Source: Lycium barbarum
Lineage: Eukaryota; Streptophyta; Magnoliopsida; Solanales; Solanaceae
DNA: 64,000 nt
Assembly (NCBI RefSeq): GCF_019175385.1
Contig: NC_083348.1
Span: 50,428,950 to 50,492,949 of the forward strand
Direction of reading: 5' to 3'
The notes beneath the pieces were generated by a model that worked only from the letters and a program-made list of their open reading frames with translations, did no database searches and was not told the origin of the DNA. A program made the position numbers and the translations under genes. Shown here piece after piece: positions 9,836-21,896 of the stretch. Each line of letters begins with the position of its first letter. Position 1 is the first letter of the stretch.

Positions 9836-12261
9836 TGTTACATCCGGCATTTTTACATATTCGAAAAAAATTTGAGATAACTTGACTTGTAATGAATAAG
9901 GCTATATTTGGACTTTACTTGGTATGAATGTGTCGGCCATGAATACATTGGTGTAGAATTACGAAAGGAGGCCAAGGGCAAAATTGGAATTTTGGGAATT
10001 AGTTTCGGAAATTGCAAAACAAGAATTTAGCCATTTGTACTAAAAAAAATAATAAGAAAAATGAGGCCCAAAATGGGAGGCCCAACCGGCCATATATGGC
10101 CCAAGCCACAAAGGCTTATTTATTTTCCATAAGATAATTAAATAGAGGGATTATGTGTCATTTTCATTCAAGAAACTTCAAGAAAAAGGAAAAGAAGAGT
10201 GGAGAGCAAAACAAAGGGGCAAGGTTCGGCCAAAGAGAAAGAGAAAGAGAAAAAGAAAGAAAAAACAATTCTTGGAGCTTGATTCTTGGTTCAAAAATCC
10301 ATCCCTTTTGGAATTTCTACTAAGCTCAAGATTCTCTTCAAGGTGATATAATTATTGTGGCAAGAAACTACCATTTGTGGTAAGTGGAAGAGTTGAGAAA
10401 AGGTAAGAATTTTACCATTTTTATACCATGGAATATATGTATATATGTTGTAGTGTGTGGGAATGAATCAAAAGCATGAGAATTTTGTGTGTAGTGAATG
10501 TGTGTGTATGGTCGTGTGTGTGCATAATTGTGTAGTGGAGATGTGTTGAATTTTGTATTGTATCCTAGTTGTGGTTATGATGGAATTCATATTGGAAATG
10601 AAAGTTGAATGAATTTGACGGAAGTTGGAAATATGGAATGTGGCCGTGTGGTATTGTGTTGGTAGTGGAAGATGAATTAAATTTCTTTAGCATGTTAATT
10701 GTGTTATTGTGAAGTGAATGGAAGAAAAAAATGTTTCTTGTTGTCATGGAAAAATAGTTGGTAAGTTGTGCTAGGAAAGTATGCAAATTTATTGTGGTTA
10801 TGTAAATGTGGAAATGAAAGTAGGAAGATGCAAATTATGATTATCATTGATGAAGTTGGAAGATAGAAATATGTCATGAACATGTTTGCTAAAAGATTGG
10901 AAGTTGTGGGCGAATTATGCCCTTGGTAGGAAACTTGTATATCGTGTATACTTTATGTATATTTGGTGAAAACGATATGATATGTCTCTGAATTATGTTG
11001 TAATGATCTTGATGAGTGATAAATGTGAAAATGGTAAGATTGGTTTGGAAATGTAAGGTCGGAATGAAAGATGTTATGTTATGTCGGAAAGATGGCTAGT
11101 TATGCCATATTATGTGTTTTGTAATGCTTGTTGTTGTTATTGATGTTGTTGTTGGGTTGCTGTGTTGATAAATTAAGCCGAGCTAAGTCTCGGGGATGTT
11201 ATATATAAAGGGGAAATGCTGCTGAAATTTTGGTAGGCAAGTATGTAACAAGTTTGGATTATTGAAAAGCTTGAATTTGACTTTTGGCAAACTTGACCAT
11301 TTGTAGATTCTGGACGAAATAGGAAGTGAAGCTAAGCGATTATAAGGCGTTATTGAGGTATGTAAAGCCTTCCCCTTTATTCTTAGTCATGTTCTGAATA
11401 TGATAGGCTCGGCCGCGAGCCTTAAATACGACTCCGTTCCTCGGAATTCGAGATGGAAATCCCCTCCAATTCCTTCAGTACGATTGAAACCATTTCCTTA
11501 TAAAATGCCTTTAAAGTGAACTTTTGTACGAAACTTTCCTAAACGGAGTCGGAATACTTCCAAATGATTATGGATGACCTCATAAGGTCCATTATCAGTA
11601 ATTTACGTATGTCGCCTCGGGTTGGTCCGAGGTGGGCCCACGGAGCCCCGATACCTCTTGTATGACCTAAATTGCCTTATTCCTGTCCGTTTTTCAAAAG
11701 TAACATCTGGACTATTATTCTGATCATGATATGACTATTTTTATATAAATCCTACAAAATGGTTTTGACATCTGGAAATATGATTCTGGTAATAATCTGT
11801 CGTGCCTTCCCAAGTAGGATATAGGCGCGTATTATGAATACCATCCGAATACTCTAATTTGACTCGCTGCTTGGCATACTTCAGTTTGATTGAGTCTGTA
11901 TGTATGTGGTTTCTCATTAATCAGTTCGTGCATGTGCTATGATTCCTTTCACCGGATCCCGGGCCGGTTTATATCGTGCGGATGGGCCGCCGAGTCCCTT
12001 ATCGGGGGCCGGGTCCCATGTATGAATTCTGAAGTATGATGTGTCCGGTTCCGGGGTGCTGTGGTATATGTCGTCCCCGGTTACCGTGTATATGTTACGA
12101 AGTATGATGTGTCCGATTTCCCGGCGTGTGATCTGTCCCCGGGGTTACCGTGGTTATGATATGATGTGTTATGTGACGGAGATGTTCGAAGATGTGAAAT
12201 CTTCTGAAATATGATATGTTGTGGGGCCAAAGGCAGGAGTGGTGACCACGTTCTTGTGCCC

Positions 12262-12437
12262 TATTATGATTCTGTCTGTCTGATTGGATTCTGATTCTAT
12301 CTGTCCGTATGGATTATGATTCTGTCTGTCCGTCTGGACTATGATTCTGTCCGGTATATCTCTGTCTGTTCGTTGGATTACGATTCCGTTTGCTATATTT
12401 CTGTGCTTCCGGTTCAGACTATGATTATATTTGTTAT
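12262..12437 (+). repeat. Degenerate tandem repeat in solo LTR L
   Basis: The phrase ATGATTCTGTCTGTCYGT recurs about five times at roughly 30-35 bp spacing, with steady decay to the right. The small frames found here are by-products of the repeat. Confidence 0.55.
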
Positions 12438-12454
12438 GTTTCTGCTTTACATAC

Positions 12455-12511
12455 TCAGTACATTTTTCGTACTGACCCCCGGTTCTTCGGGGGCTGCGTT
12501 ACATGCCTGCA
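12455..12511 (+). promoter_or_regulatory. Three-hairpin block in solo LTR L
   Basis: TCAGTAC (12455-12461) pairs with GTACTGA (12469-12475), and CCCCC (12476-12480) with GGGGG (12489-12493). A weaker third hairpin, TGC/GCA, surrounds an ACATGCC loop. The stems differ from those of A but occupy the same place and order. Confidence 0.65.
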
Positions 12512-12970
12512 AGTACAGACGCACCCGGTGATACGCCGCCAGTCTAGGGCTCAGATTCTGCTATTTTGGAGAGCTCCTTTGATCCGGAGCGAATAATTTT
12601 GGTATATATCTTCTGACATCTGTATATTCCGTATGTATCATAATTCTGGGTACGGCGGGGCCCTGTCCCGTCATCTGATTCTGTATGTCTGTTAGAGTCC
12701 TGTAGATATGTATGTGGGTTACGGGTTACATCTGTTCAGGTAGGCGTGTACGATTTTGCGACTCTGTCCGTTATGTTAGCCTCATCGGCTTATATGTAAT
12801 TTAAGTATGTTCGGATATGTGTATATTATAGCGCGCGCTGCATTTGTATTGGCTTAAGTCTGTATACAGCTAGTGTGAATTATCTGTCTGGTATGCCGAT
12901 TCTGTCAGGTAGGTACGTTTGGGTATCCAGTTAGGATACCAGTCGCGGCCCACGGGGATGGGTCGTGACA

Positions 12971-13734
12971 GATACTATAGAAGATTTGTAGAGGGCTTCT
13001 CATCTATTTCAGCCTCATTGACAAAGTTAACCCAGAAGTCGGCTAAATTCCAATGGAGTGATGCCTCTGAGCGTAGCTTCCAAGAGATGAAAAACAGGTT
13101 GACCTCAGCGCCAGTGCTAACACTTCCAGAAGGATCAGATGGCTATGTAGTGTATTGTGACGCCTCCGGTGTGGGATTAGGATGTGTATTGATACAGAAT
13201 GGGAAAGTAATTGCATATGCTTCGAGGCAGTTACGAAAACATGAACAGAATTATCCCACTCATGATCTTGAGCTAGCTGCGGTCATCCATGCATTGAAAA
13301 TATGGAGACACTACTTATATGGCATGCACGTGGATATCTATACGGATCACAAAAGCCTTCAATATATTTGCAAACAGAAGGAGTTGAACCTGCGGCAAAG
13401 GAGATGGTTAGAATTACTGAAGGATTATGATGTGAACATTCTATATCATCCAGGGAAGGCGAATGTAGTAGCATATGCATTTAGCCGCCGATCGATGGGT
13501 TGTTTATGTGGAGTTCCTTCGGAAAAGCGAGAAATGGTTCGTGAAGTCCATCGGTTAGCAAGTCTCGGCGTACGGCCAATTGATTCGGGTAACGCAGGTA
13601 TTAGCATCCATGATCCCACAGTTTCATCATTGAATCTAGAAGTGAAGGAACGACAATATGAAGATCCTCAGTTAAGCCACTATCGAGATCTATCCCAGGA
13701 AAAGGAAGAGTCTCCATTCGAAGTTTCCCTATAA
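12971..13734 (+). pseudogene. pol: RT end and RNase H of A
   Basis: After the L insertion pol resumes with the [11 protein letters not shown] segment and the RNase H domain, which would remove the RNA strand of the hybrid. Catalytic positions visible are Asp in [12 protein letters not shown], Glu in DLELAAV and Asp in YTDHKSL. The fourth, normally Asp in a VVADALSR-like motif, reads VVAYAFSR, so the active site is damaged even before the TAA stop at 13732-13734. The first five bases, GATAC, are the second copy of the target duplication. Confidence 0.9.
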
Positions 13735-15081
13735 GGGGTTCTTAGATATCGAGGCCGGCTATGTGTACCGAATGTGGTAAACTTGCGCCAACGGATTTTA
13801 GAGGAAGCACATTATTCCCGGTATTCTATTCATCCAGGTGCAACCAAGATGTACCATGATCTTAAATCGATATACTGGTGGGATGGCATGAAGTGAGGCG
13901 TAGCAGAATTTGTAGCACAGTGCCCAAATTGCCAGCAAGTGAAGGCCGAGCATCAAAAGCCAGGAGGCTTATTTCAAGCAATGGAAATCCCTACGTGGAA
14001 ATGGGAAGAAATTAATATGGATTTTGTGGTAGGATTACCCCGTACGCGAGGGAATTACGATTATATATGGGTGATCGTGGATAGACTCACGAAAGCAGCT
14101 CATTTTCTCTCTGTTAGAACCACATATTCAGCGGAAGATTATGCTAAATTGTATCTCAAGGAGATTGTACGACTTCACGGTATTCCTTTGGCCATTATCA
14201 CAGACAGAGGGGCACAGTTCACAGCCAAGTTCTGGAAGTCCTTTCAAGAAGGTCTAGGTACTCAAGTGAAGCTCAGCACGGCGTTCCATCTGCAGACCGA
14301 CGGACAAGCCGAGCGTACTATTCAGACCTTGGACGATATGTTACGAGTGTGTGTGCTGGACTTTGGTGGTAGTTGGGATGAGCATTTGCCTCTTATCGAA
14401 TTTCCCTACAACAACAGCTATCATTCCAGCATTCAAATGGCCCCGTATGAAAGAAAATGCAGATCTCCAATTGGATGGTTTGAAACCGGAGAAGTACAAT
14501 TGATAGGCCCCGACTTGATCCAACAAGCAGTTGAAAAGGTTAAAGTGATTCGAGACCGACTGTTAACAGCTCAAAGTCGCCAAAAGTCTTATGCAGATAA
14601 TCGCCGACGAGACTTGGAATTTCAAGTAGGCGATTGGGTGTTCCTGAAGGTATCGCCGATGAAGGGAGTGATGAGATTTAGCAAGAAGGGAAAGCTAAGT
14701 CCCAGATATATCGGACCCTACCAAATCATTCGTAAGGTGAGTCGAGTAGCCTATAAATTGGACTTGCCTTCAGAGCTCGAATCCGTGCATCCAGTATTTC
14801 ATGTTTCGATGCTCTGCAAGTGTATTGGAGACCCAATGAGAATAGTTCCGGTTGATGATGTGCAAGTAACAGAGAAGCTGACATACGAGGAAGTGCCTAT
14901 TGCTATTTTAGATAGACAAGTACGAAGGCTTCGGAATAAAGAGGTTGCTTCAGTCAAAATTCTATGGCGGAACAACAATCGGGAAGAAATGACTTGGGAA
15001 GCAGAGGAGAAGATGAAATCTATGTACCCCCATTTGTTCCAATCCTCGGAAGAGATTCAAGATGAAACGTCGACGATATAA
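13735..15081 (+). pseudogene. pol: Integrase of A with chromodomain-like tail
   Basis: Integrase would insert the DNA copy. The zinc-binding start (His residues around HYSRYSIHPG, Cys pair in CPNCQQ) is broken by a TGA at 13894-13896. From 13939 to 15081 there is an open frame of 380 codons. The catalytic core has Asp in INMDFVVGLP, Asp in IITDRGAQF and Glu in DGQAERT, all in place. A GPY/F-like segment (LSPRYIGPYQII) follows. The C-terminus (EVPIAILDRQVRRLRNKEVA, then a VKILWRNN and EMTWEAEE pattern) matches the chromodomain-like tail of Tekay/Del chromoviruses. The open stretch probably survives by chance, because upstream lesions prevent Gag-Pol synthesis. Confidence 0.92.
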
Positions 15082-15251
15082 GGTATGTATGCTTTATTTT
15101 TTTTTATGTTTTTGGTCGTGTGTGGCCATAGATGTGTTGATATTGTGATGTAGTCCTGTGAGGCGATGATATTATGGGTTGCTGTGATAGGTCAGTAGTG
15201 CCAGATTACAGGGGAAACTCTGGCGAAATTTTTATAGAATCCCGAGTGTTT

Positions 15252-15288
15252 AACATTCGAGGACGAATGTTCCAAAAGGGGGGAAGAA
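15252..15288 (+). promoter_or_regulatory. Inverted repeat and polypurine tract of A
   Basis: AACATTCGAGGACGAATGTT (15252-15271) has two exact 8-nt arms around AGGA. It is followed by the purine tract AAAAGGGGGGAAGAA directly before the 3' LTR, the usual primer for plus-strand synthesis. B, I and E have the same inverted repeat in the same place. Confidence 0.88.
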
Positions 15289-17644
15289 TGTTACACCCCG
15301 AAATTTTCCCGTTAAGCGTACACTGAATAGGCTAACAAGGATATAGTGTATACGATGTTGTGGAGACGAGTGATAAAGTTCATTTGATTGGTATCGAGGT
15401 GTTGAACAACTGTTAAGAAGGACCCGTAAGGATCAGAGATAAAACGAAGTGACAAATAGGACTCAGTGAACTGGCGAATTATACGGTAGGTTATACGGAC
15501 CGTATAATGGTTTTACGGACGTATAATGAACCGTTAAAGTGTCATAGAAAGAAGTTGAGGAAAAGTGGGTTTTACGGTAGATTATACGGCCCGTCAAATG
15601 AACCGTCAAGTTGACACAAAAAGGGGTGATCACTGAGTCAGTTTTACGGTCAATTATACGGACCGTATAAATTTATACGTACCGTATAATGGACCGTATA
15701 ATGGCATCGGGACTGGTTTTGTATTTATAAAAATATGATCCAAGTTTCATTTTCTCATTTCCTCTTCTCACTAAACGACCCAATCTCTCTCTCTAGAAAC
15801 TTCCAAACACTCCAAACCAAGAATTCAAGTGAAAATCAAGATCAATAACACCCAAATTCATGAAATCAAGAGTGTGAAACTCCTCATAGTTCATCTAAGT
15901 CAAGGAACTCCAAAGAAGGTGGAACTAGGGTTTTGTCTAAGTGGAGTATTTCAACTCAAGACTTGTTCAACCATCATCCAAGGTAAGTTTCATGATCATT
16001 TCATGTTGTTTAAGGTATTGGGAGGCTTAGATATTTGAAATGTAGAGGAACATAAAAAGTGGGTCATTACTGAGTGAATAGTGACATAATTGAATCATGA
16101 AAGTTGAAGAGTTGTGATTATGAATACGTTATAATGATGTTTATATCGTGTAACAAGTATTAAATGCGTGAAAACACAAAGATGAGTTATAAGGAGAAAT
16201 ATGGGAAAATTGGAGGAAAATGGTGGATTTTGCTAAATATACATAAATGATGATTGTTGATTGTGAAATTATGAGTAGTATTGTGAATGTTGGGAGTTGA
16301 TATAGAATATGGGAGAAGTAGTATAAACAAAGGGAGTGCAGCCCAATTTTTCCTAGAATTAACGATGCGTTCTTGTAGTCGATTAACTAATGTTAGTCCA
16401 ATTCTCTCGTGAAGGTAACGACGTGACCTTGAAGGAAGACAAGTGATCGATAACGTAGCTAAGCGACAAGGTATGTGAGGCTAGTCCTTTCCTTCTAACG
16501 GCATGAATCTTATAACTCGAATCCCTATCTTCTTCATGAGTTCCTATATTCCGAAAAGTTAAAAGCCTACTTCCATAAATGCTTATATGAGATAAGAGAC
16601 ACGATATGATGATGCTAGAATGATGATGATGTTATTCATTGCCTACACTTACCTTATGTGCTAGTTCTTTCAAGGTGAGGCAGAATGTCCATGATTGCTC
16701 CATAATGTAATTGGGGGATCACGACCTTACGTCACCCCGATAGAGTAAAGTCAATCTCGAGTCTTATGCAGGGTACTATGATAAGATAAGTATTTTATAA
16801 TGAGCATATTATTATGATTATTTTATGATAAGCATGGCATGAGCATTTCACACCGGGCCAAGTTGGCCGGGCAGTCACCGCTAAGGTGGGCAGCTATACG
16901 GATACACCATGACCTTCTGGCATGGGCAGACACCACTAGTGGGCGGCATGAGATGGTACCCCGGACGCGGGAGGCCTGGACGCGGGCTAATGTTATTGAT
17001 TATCACACCGTTCCGATATGAACGGGCAGCTTGGATATGATGCATACATGTTATGATGATAAGTATGAGTAAGACAGCATGCATTATTTCATTTATGAAT
17101 GTCAGTCGGGTCCAGATGTTTCACATTGATGTTCTCATTATACTATTAATGTCTTTCTTCATTATTTATGCCTCTCATACTCAGTACAATATTCGTACTG
17201 ACGTTCGTTTTCTTTGGACGCTGTGTTCATGCCCACAGGTAGACAGGGAGGTGAGCTTGGTCCAGATCCTTAGTAGCGGTCAGCTAATTAAGAGCACTCC
17301 ATCGGTCAGAGGTGCTTATGGTTATTCTTTTGGTATATATGCATATTTTGGGCACGACGGAGTCTTGTTCCATTTATATATACAGTATGTCAGTAGAGGC
17401 TCGTAGATACGCAGTGTGGGTTAGATGGTCTCACAAGATGTTATCACGTGTATATATAGTATTTTGATGGCCGAAAGGCAAATGAATATAAAGCATTTAC
17501 GTTTCTATAAAAAAATATGTTTTCTTATACTTTCATGTATAAAATTTGCAAAGGAGCATTAAATGAGTAAGATGAGTAATAGAGCGAGCGGTGCTCGGTA
17601 GCTAGCTCTGGGTACCCGTTGTGGCCCCTAGTTGGGTCGTGACA
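15289..17644 (+). repeat. 3' LTR of A
   Basis: 2356 bp, TGTTACACCCCG to GGGTCGTGACA, followed by the TTTTA duplication at 17645-17649. It keeps the CA end lost in the 5' LTR. Compared with the 5' LTR it lacks a short stretch matching 5425-5450 and carries about 20 extra bases near 17258. Confidence 0.95.
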
Positions 17645-17649
17645 TTTTA

Positions 17650-19859
17650 GGCGGGTACCATGCATGCTTAGTGCTGCGGAACGTGCATCCCGGTCCACAT
17701 ATTTATATATTATATTGCTGCGGAACGTGCAGCCCGATCCATTTATATATATTATATTGCTGCGGAACGTGCAGCCCGATCCATTTATATATATATTATA
17801 TTGCTGCGGAACGTGCAGCCCGATCCATTTATCCATATATCCCGCGTCCGGGCATCCCGCGTCCGGGACGATATCATATTATACCAACTGATCAGGTGGC
17901 TATGCGTCTATAGCGCCTCACCTTCCCCCTTACCCCATATACTTATACATATATCATGTTCATGTATCATATACATATATCATGTAAGCAGCATGCAGGA
18001 GAGCCCAAAGAATGTTATGTCTCTATCGGAGTGACGTAAGGTCAGTGACCTCCGAATATATTATGGAATAATTATCATGTCTTTGTCTCACCTTGAAGGA
18101 GCAATTATTATAAGATGAGACTAGCAACGAATAACAACATTAAGAGAACATAGAATAAGATCGTAAATCTCATAAGGCGTCGCTTTATATACATATGCAC
18201 ATAGAACAAATCTTTAAGACTCGATAGGGTACGTACATAAATCAACACTTGAGAGTCATAAACACGTTTCAAGTCAATCCGAGTTAGTATGAAAAGGTTA
18301 TGGACGTTTTAGTACAGAACCTTCTATGAACGTTTCAGAAGCTATCTTTGGAAAATCAAAGCAACAGTCATATCAAGCACCTTTCGAATATCTCTATGGA
18401 TCGAATCAACATAGAACTTTTGGAACCACACACTTGTATCAAGGCATAGCAAAATAGTTCTTCGGAAGTCAAGAACAATAGCCATCCTAGTGGCTCTAAG
18501 AATAGGAGATTCTTTGAAATCATACATATACTTTGTATGTTTGTTTCACAAAGATCATGCCAAAAGAAAGAAAGGGTAAGTCTTACATACCTGTCCCATG
18601 TCCAATTAGCTACGCTTATTCGTCCCAACTTGCTAGTCTACATTCAAGAGAATTGACATAATCATTAGACTCATCGACATATACTTGTCGTAGTCCTTCA
18701 AATGAATTCATTTATATTCTACCGAAATTTCAGCAGCATCTCCCCTGTAAATACACCATCCCCGAGAATTCAACTCGGCCAAATTATCAACAACAATACC
18801 AACAATCATACTAACAACTTCAACAATCCATCCAAAATACATTCTAACGTTAGTAACCTCCTTTACATAATTCGACAACATTTTACTTATATTCAATTCA
18901 ATCACAACAACCAACTTACAATCTTCCAAACACAATAAAATCAACACATTTCTCACCTCCAAATCCATGCATTATATCTACAACCACACGTTGACAACTT
19001 TATCTTCACAAACACAAGAAACCATGCTAGTGTCATAATAATTTCTTCAATAATCCCACAATAGTCACAACTTCATTTCAAGTTATCAAACCTTCATTTT
19101 CATCATGGAATCCACAACAACAACAATCAAAGTACTAAATAAACATTGGTTCCTCATTCCTACACAACACAACACACACACACGGCCAAGCACCATACCT
19201 ACACGGCTCAACCCCAACACACATAATTTCATGAATTTCATTCATTTCTACATACTTCAACATCCACAAACCATCTCTAACACATAGAAAAAAAGGATTA
19301 AATCTTACCTTCATCCTTTGACTTCTCCACTCGGCTAGGGCTTATGAATTACACAAATAAAGGCTTTACTTGCTCCAACAACTCCTTCATGTTAATGAGG
19401 ACCTTCCATTTGGTTGAAATACTAGGAGAAAATTATTTTTCTTGATCAATTTCTATGACCCCATTTTCTCCTAGCCATGGCCGAATGCCCCCCTTATTTT
19501 TTTCTTTCTCTTGAAGTTTCTTGAATTTGAAAGAGAAGATTGTATCTTGCTATATAAGCATTGTCCATATAAATAATTATTGACCAAGCCTTGGGTGGGG
19601 CCCACACTAGAGCCACACGGCCAACTTGGCCCCTTTCAAGAACTTTCAAGACTTCTTGTGAAATTCCCATTTTGCCCCTAGCCTTTCACAATATTACCAT
19701 GAACCACTTTGTGAATTTTCCTTTTTACCCTTAGCCTTTCTCAATATTTCCATACTAATAAACAACTTGTTCATTAAAATAATTTTGGAAAATGGTCTTG
19801 CCCTTAACTTCTTGCAATTATCTCGAATTATCCGAACGTACAAAATACAGGCTATAACA
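17650..19859 (-). repeat. 3' LTR of B, part 2
   Basis: Continues the B LTR on the other side of A, starting GGCGGGTACC and ending GGCTATAACA at 19859. It is co-linear with 23361-25620. Minus-strand landmarks are a donor-like AG|GTAAG (about 19307), an AG|GTATGT site (about 18590) and the four-copy minisatellite. Frames of 60-103 residues appear in both LTR copies but show no protein-like features. Confidence 0.92.
17672..17832 (-). repeat. About 42-bp minisatellite in the 3' LTR of B, four copies
   Basis: Four copies of a unit containing TGCTGCGGAACGTGCAGCCC followed by an AT-rich tail. The 5' LTR of the same element has five copies at 23385-23588, so one copy was gained or lost after insertion. 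Confidence 0.9.
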
Positions 19860-19895
19860 TCCTCCCCCCCTTTAGAACATTCGTCCTCGAGTGTT
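19860..19895 (-). promoter_or_regulatory. Polypurine tract and inverted repeat of B
   Basis: On the minus strand the tract reads AAAGGGGGGGAGGA directly before the 3' LTR. It is preceded by the AACAYTCG-AGGA-CGAATGTT inverted repeat (19876-19895), which has one mismatch here. Confidence 0.85.
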
Positions 19896-21576
19896 CAACT
19901 GACCTCATGGGGTGTTATAATACTTCGGGAGGGTTCCTCTTATTGTTGTCCTCTTCTTCATGCCCATTCCTTATAATCGAACTTCTCGGTCTTTACATGA
20001 GTCCTCATTCCGTGTCATAGGTTTTCTAATCCACTGCGCTAACTCATTATCCTTGTCTTTCCCAGGTCACCTCTTCTCTGTTACTGTTTCGTCACGATGT
20101 CTTAATAGAGGTCATGTTTTGGTACGTAACCTTTTCATCTGACGATCCAATATGGCCACAGGCTGTTCCTTGCCCTCATTTCATCTACAGTATTGCAGTC
20201 CAGTCGCACTTATGGTAACTTATGATCCGAGTTCACTTAACTTCTTAGTTCGCAACATCTTTGAGTTCTTACTACAACTTTTTCTTTACTTCCTTCCCTC
20301 ACATTTCTCGACACAAGTATACTTGTCTTTGATTCCTTTGTATTGGCGCTCGTTTGAGCCATCGTTATTCCTTCACTTTATGACCATATCATCATTCTTT
20401 TCATTATGCCCGTATCTTTCCATCCACTATTAGTCCTTCCACTCATTTAGTTCATTTACTCGTAATTCCTCTTAACTACACGTTTGCGTTACAGCTGTGC
20501 GTCCATATTTTTCGAGCGTCCCGCTACTTTGCTCTTAGCACAGAATCCTTGCAGTTTACACTCTCTCTGTCCTTACTCATCGAATCTTTAACTATATTCA
20601 TAATGCTATGACCGAGCGGTCTCCCAAGTACGTTCCACTCATTTCATTCTATTTCCTCTAAGATCAAATCTCCCAGACCTCACATGAATTCTCGCCCCAC
20701 ACCATTAATTTCCCAATCAACAGTGTCGACCCATTATCCTTATTCTTTCCTTGGTGCGTAAGCGGGTTCCTATCGCTAACCCGTTAAGGCATCCTCCTTA
20801 TGCCTATGGTTAGAGGTTTCCAATTGCCCTGCGCCTAAACGCTCTCCTCTTCCTTCGACCAACCCATTTGGACGTTTTTCCTACTTTCATCCTTAACCTT
20901 CCTTAGGTTCCTTCTTCCTCGAACACTTTTCTTCTTTTGTCATTTGCCGTATTGGTTCTGTAATTCGTGAAATATTCCTTTAAACGCGCAACTCCGTCTT
21001 ATTCCCAAGTCATCCTTTCAGGAAAGCATTTCCATGTCTGAGGCAATCACATTAATGCGGCTGCACATTTATTCCTTTATATACCTTTCGAGGGCCTAAA
21101 TCTCCTAACATTGTCACAAGGTTTTATCATTCTTTCTCTTACTTCGCATTCCTTGTCGTGGTCACTATTCCTTTAGCCCTACTTATTGAAATTGGTTCTC
21201 GAACCTCACACACTCCTCTTTTGTTCCATATTACCACACATTACCCTTTTCACGTATCCATCCTTGAATTTTTATCCAAATAGTCTCGTGTTTTGCCCGT
21301 CGTTTCTTACCTTTCACTTCTTTCCGACATTTTGATCTCCTTGCCTTTCATTAACTCACTCTCTTTCTTTTCCAAGTGTCATTGTATTAAAACTTTCCAA
21401 TCTTAACCAGTAGAGAAAATAACATCAGCTTACCTTATAACATTTGTGACGTTTATTCTTGTTGTCACCTGAACTTCGGTACCCTTCTTGATTAATGCCT
21501 TCTATACCGTAGCGCCGATTGCTGGGGTACACTTCACATGCTCATCGATACAATCACATATGAGATATCATACGCA

Positions 21577-21579
<3 letters not shown>

Positions 21580-21617
<38 letters not shown>
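21580..21617. repeat. (AT)n microsatellite in the body of B
   Basis: Simple alternating TA run of about 37 bases. Confidence 0.93.
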
Positions 21618-21620
<3 letters not shown>

Positions 21621-21831
21621 CTACCAACTTGCCCACAAAATACTTCCAAACGCTATTCAAGCCTATCCTAATTCAAGAGCGGTGATGCACTCTCTGTCTC
21701 TTCACTAGTCCAATCTGCCTCGTCCTACACGACCTCTTATGGTCTCCAGCCATCCCGTATACTCTTGTTTCCCTTAGGCTACTCTAGCTCCTCATTTGCC
21801 TCTTATGTCTCAATTTATAGGACTTTTAGTT

Positions 21832-21896
21832 CACTTCCCAGGGGGTCACCCATCCTAAAATTTCTCTCATCTTAGCACGCTTAACCTCGAAACTTT
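21832..21896 (-). pseudogene. 5S rRNA-derived block in the body of B
   Basis: The minus strand reads GATGGGTGACCCCCTGGGAA, which differs at one position from the 3' control region of plant 5S rRNA. GGTTAAGCGTGCT lies upstream, matching the 5S A-box region, with a spacing close to that in a real 5S gene. About 65 bp correspond to the middle and 3' part of 5S rRNA. The 5' third is missing or unrecognisable, and no T-run terminator follows at the gene end, so a functional 5S gene is unlikely. The block lies on the element's own transcription strand. Element I has the same block at 38300-38358. Confidence 0.8.

Larger units (their letters stand above)
9836..12970 (+). mobile_element. Solo LTR L inserted in pol of A
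   Basis: A 3135-bp LTR starting TGTTACATCCGGC and ending GGGTCGTGACA, flanked by GATAC at 9831-9835 and 12971-12975. It has no primer site, purine tract or internal region, so it is a solo LTR left by LTR-LTR recombination. Inside are splice-like sites (donor at 10403, acceptor ending 11306, donor at 11358), a degenerate repeat near 12262-12437 and the three-hairpin block at 12455-12511. It resembles the LTR of I in its last 50 bp and around the 51-nt exon-like segment. Confidence 0.94.
4622..17644 (+). mobile_element. Element A: full-length Tekay/Del-like Ty3/gypsy element, 13.0 kb
   Basis: A is flanked by TTTTA on both sides (4617-4621 and 17645-17649). The order is 5' LTR 4622-6973, primer site 6978-6990, leader hairpin, gag from 7180, protease, RT, RNase H, integrase with chromodomain-like tail to 15081, a purine tract ending at 15288, and 3' LTR 15289-17644. 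Pol is split by solo LTR L. Frameshifts near 7619 and 9231, and stops at 7794, near 9268, at 13732 and at 13894, make it inactive. LTR copies differ by scattered substitutions and small indels, for example about 20 extra bases near 17258, so the insertion is not recent. Confidence 0.96.

Noticed and set aside
13939..15081. Domesticated host integrase gene
   Set aside because: Although open for 380 codons, it lies in its original place between RNase H remains and the polypurine tract of A, with stops just upstream and no own promoter seen.
17632..17913. Repetitive 93-135-codon frames at 17.6 and 23.4 kb
   Set aside because: They are direct readings of the ~42-bp minisatellite in the LTRs of B in three frames.
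21832..21896. Functional 5S rRNA gene or Cassandra element
   Set aside because: The 5' third and terminator of 5S are missing, and the block lies inside a large element body, not in a short LTR as in Cassandra. I keep it as a 5S-derived block.
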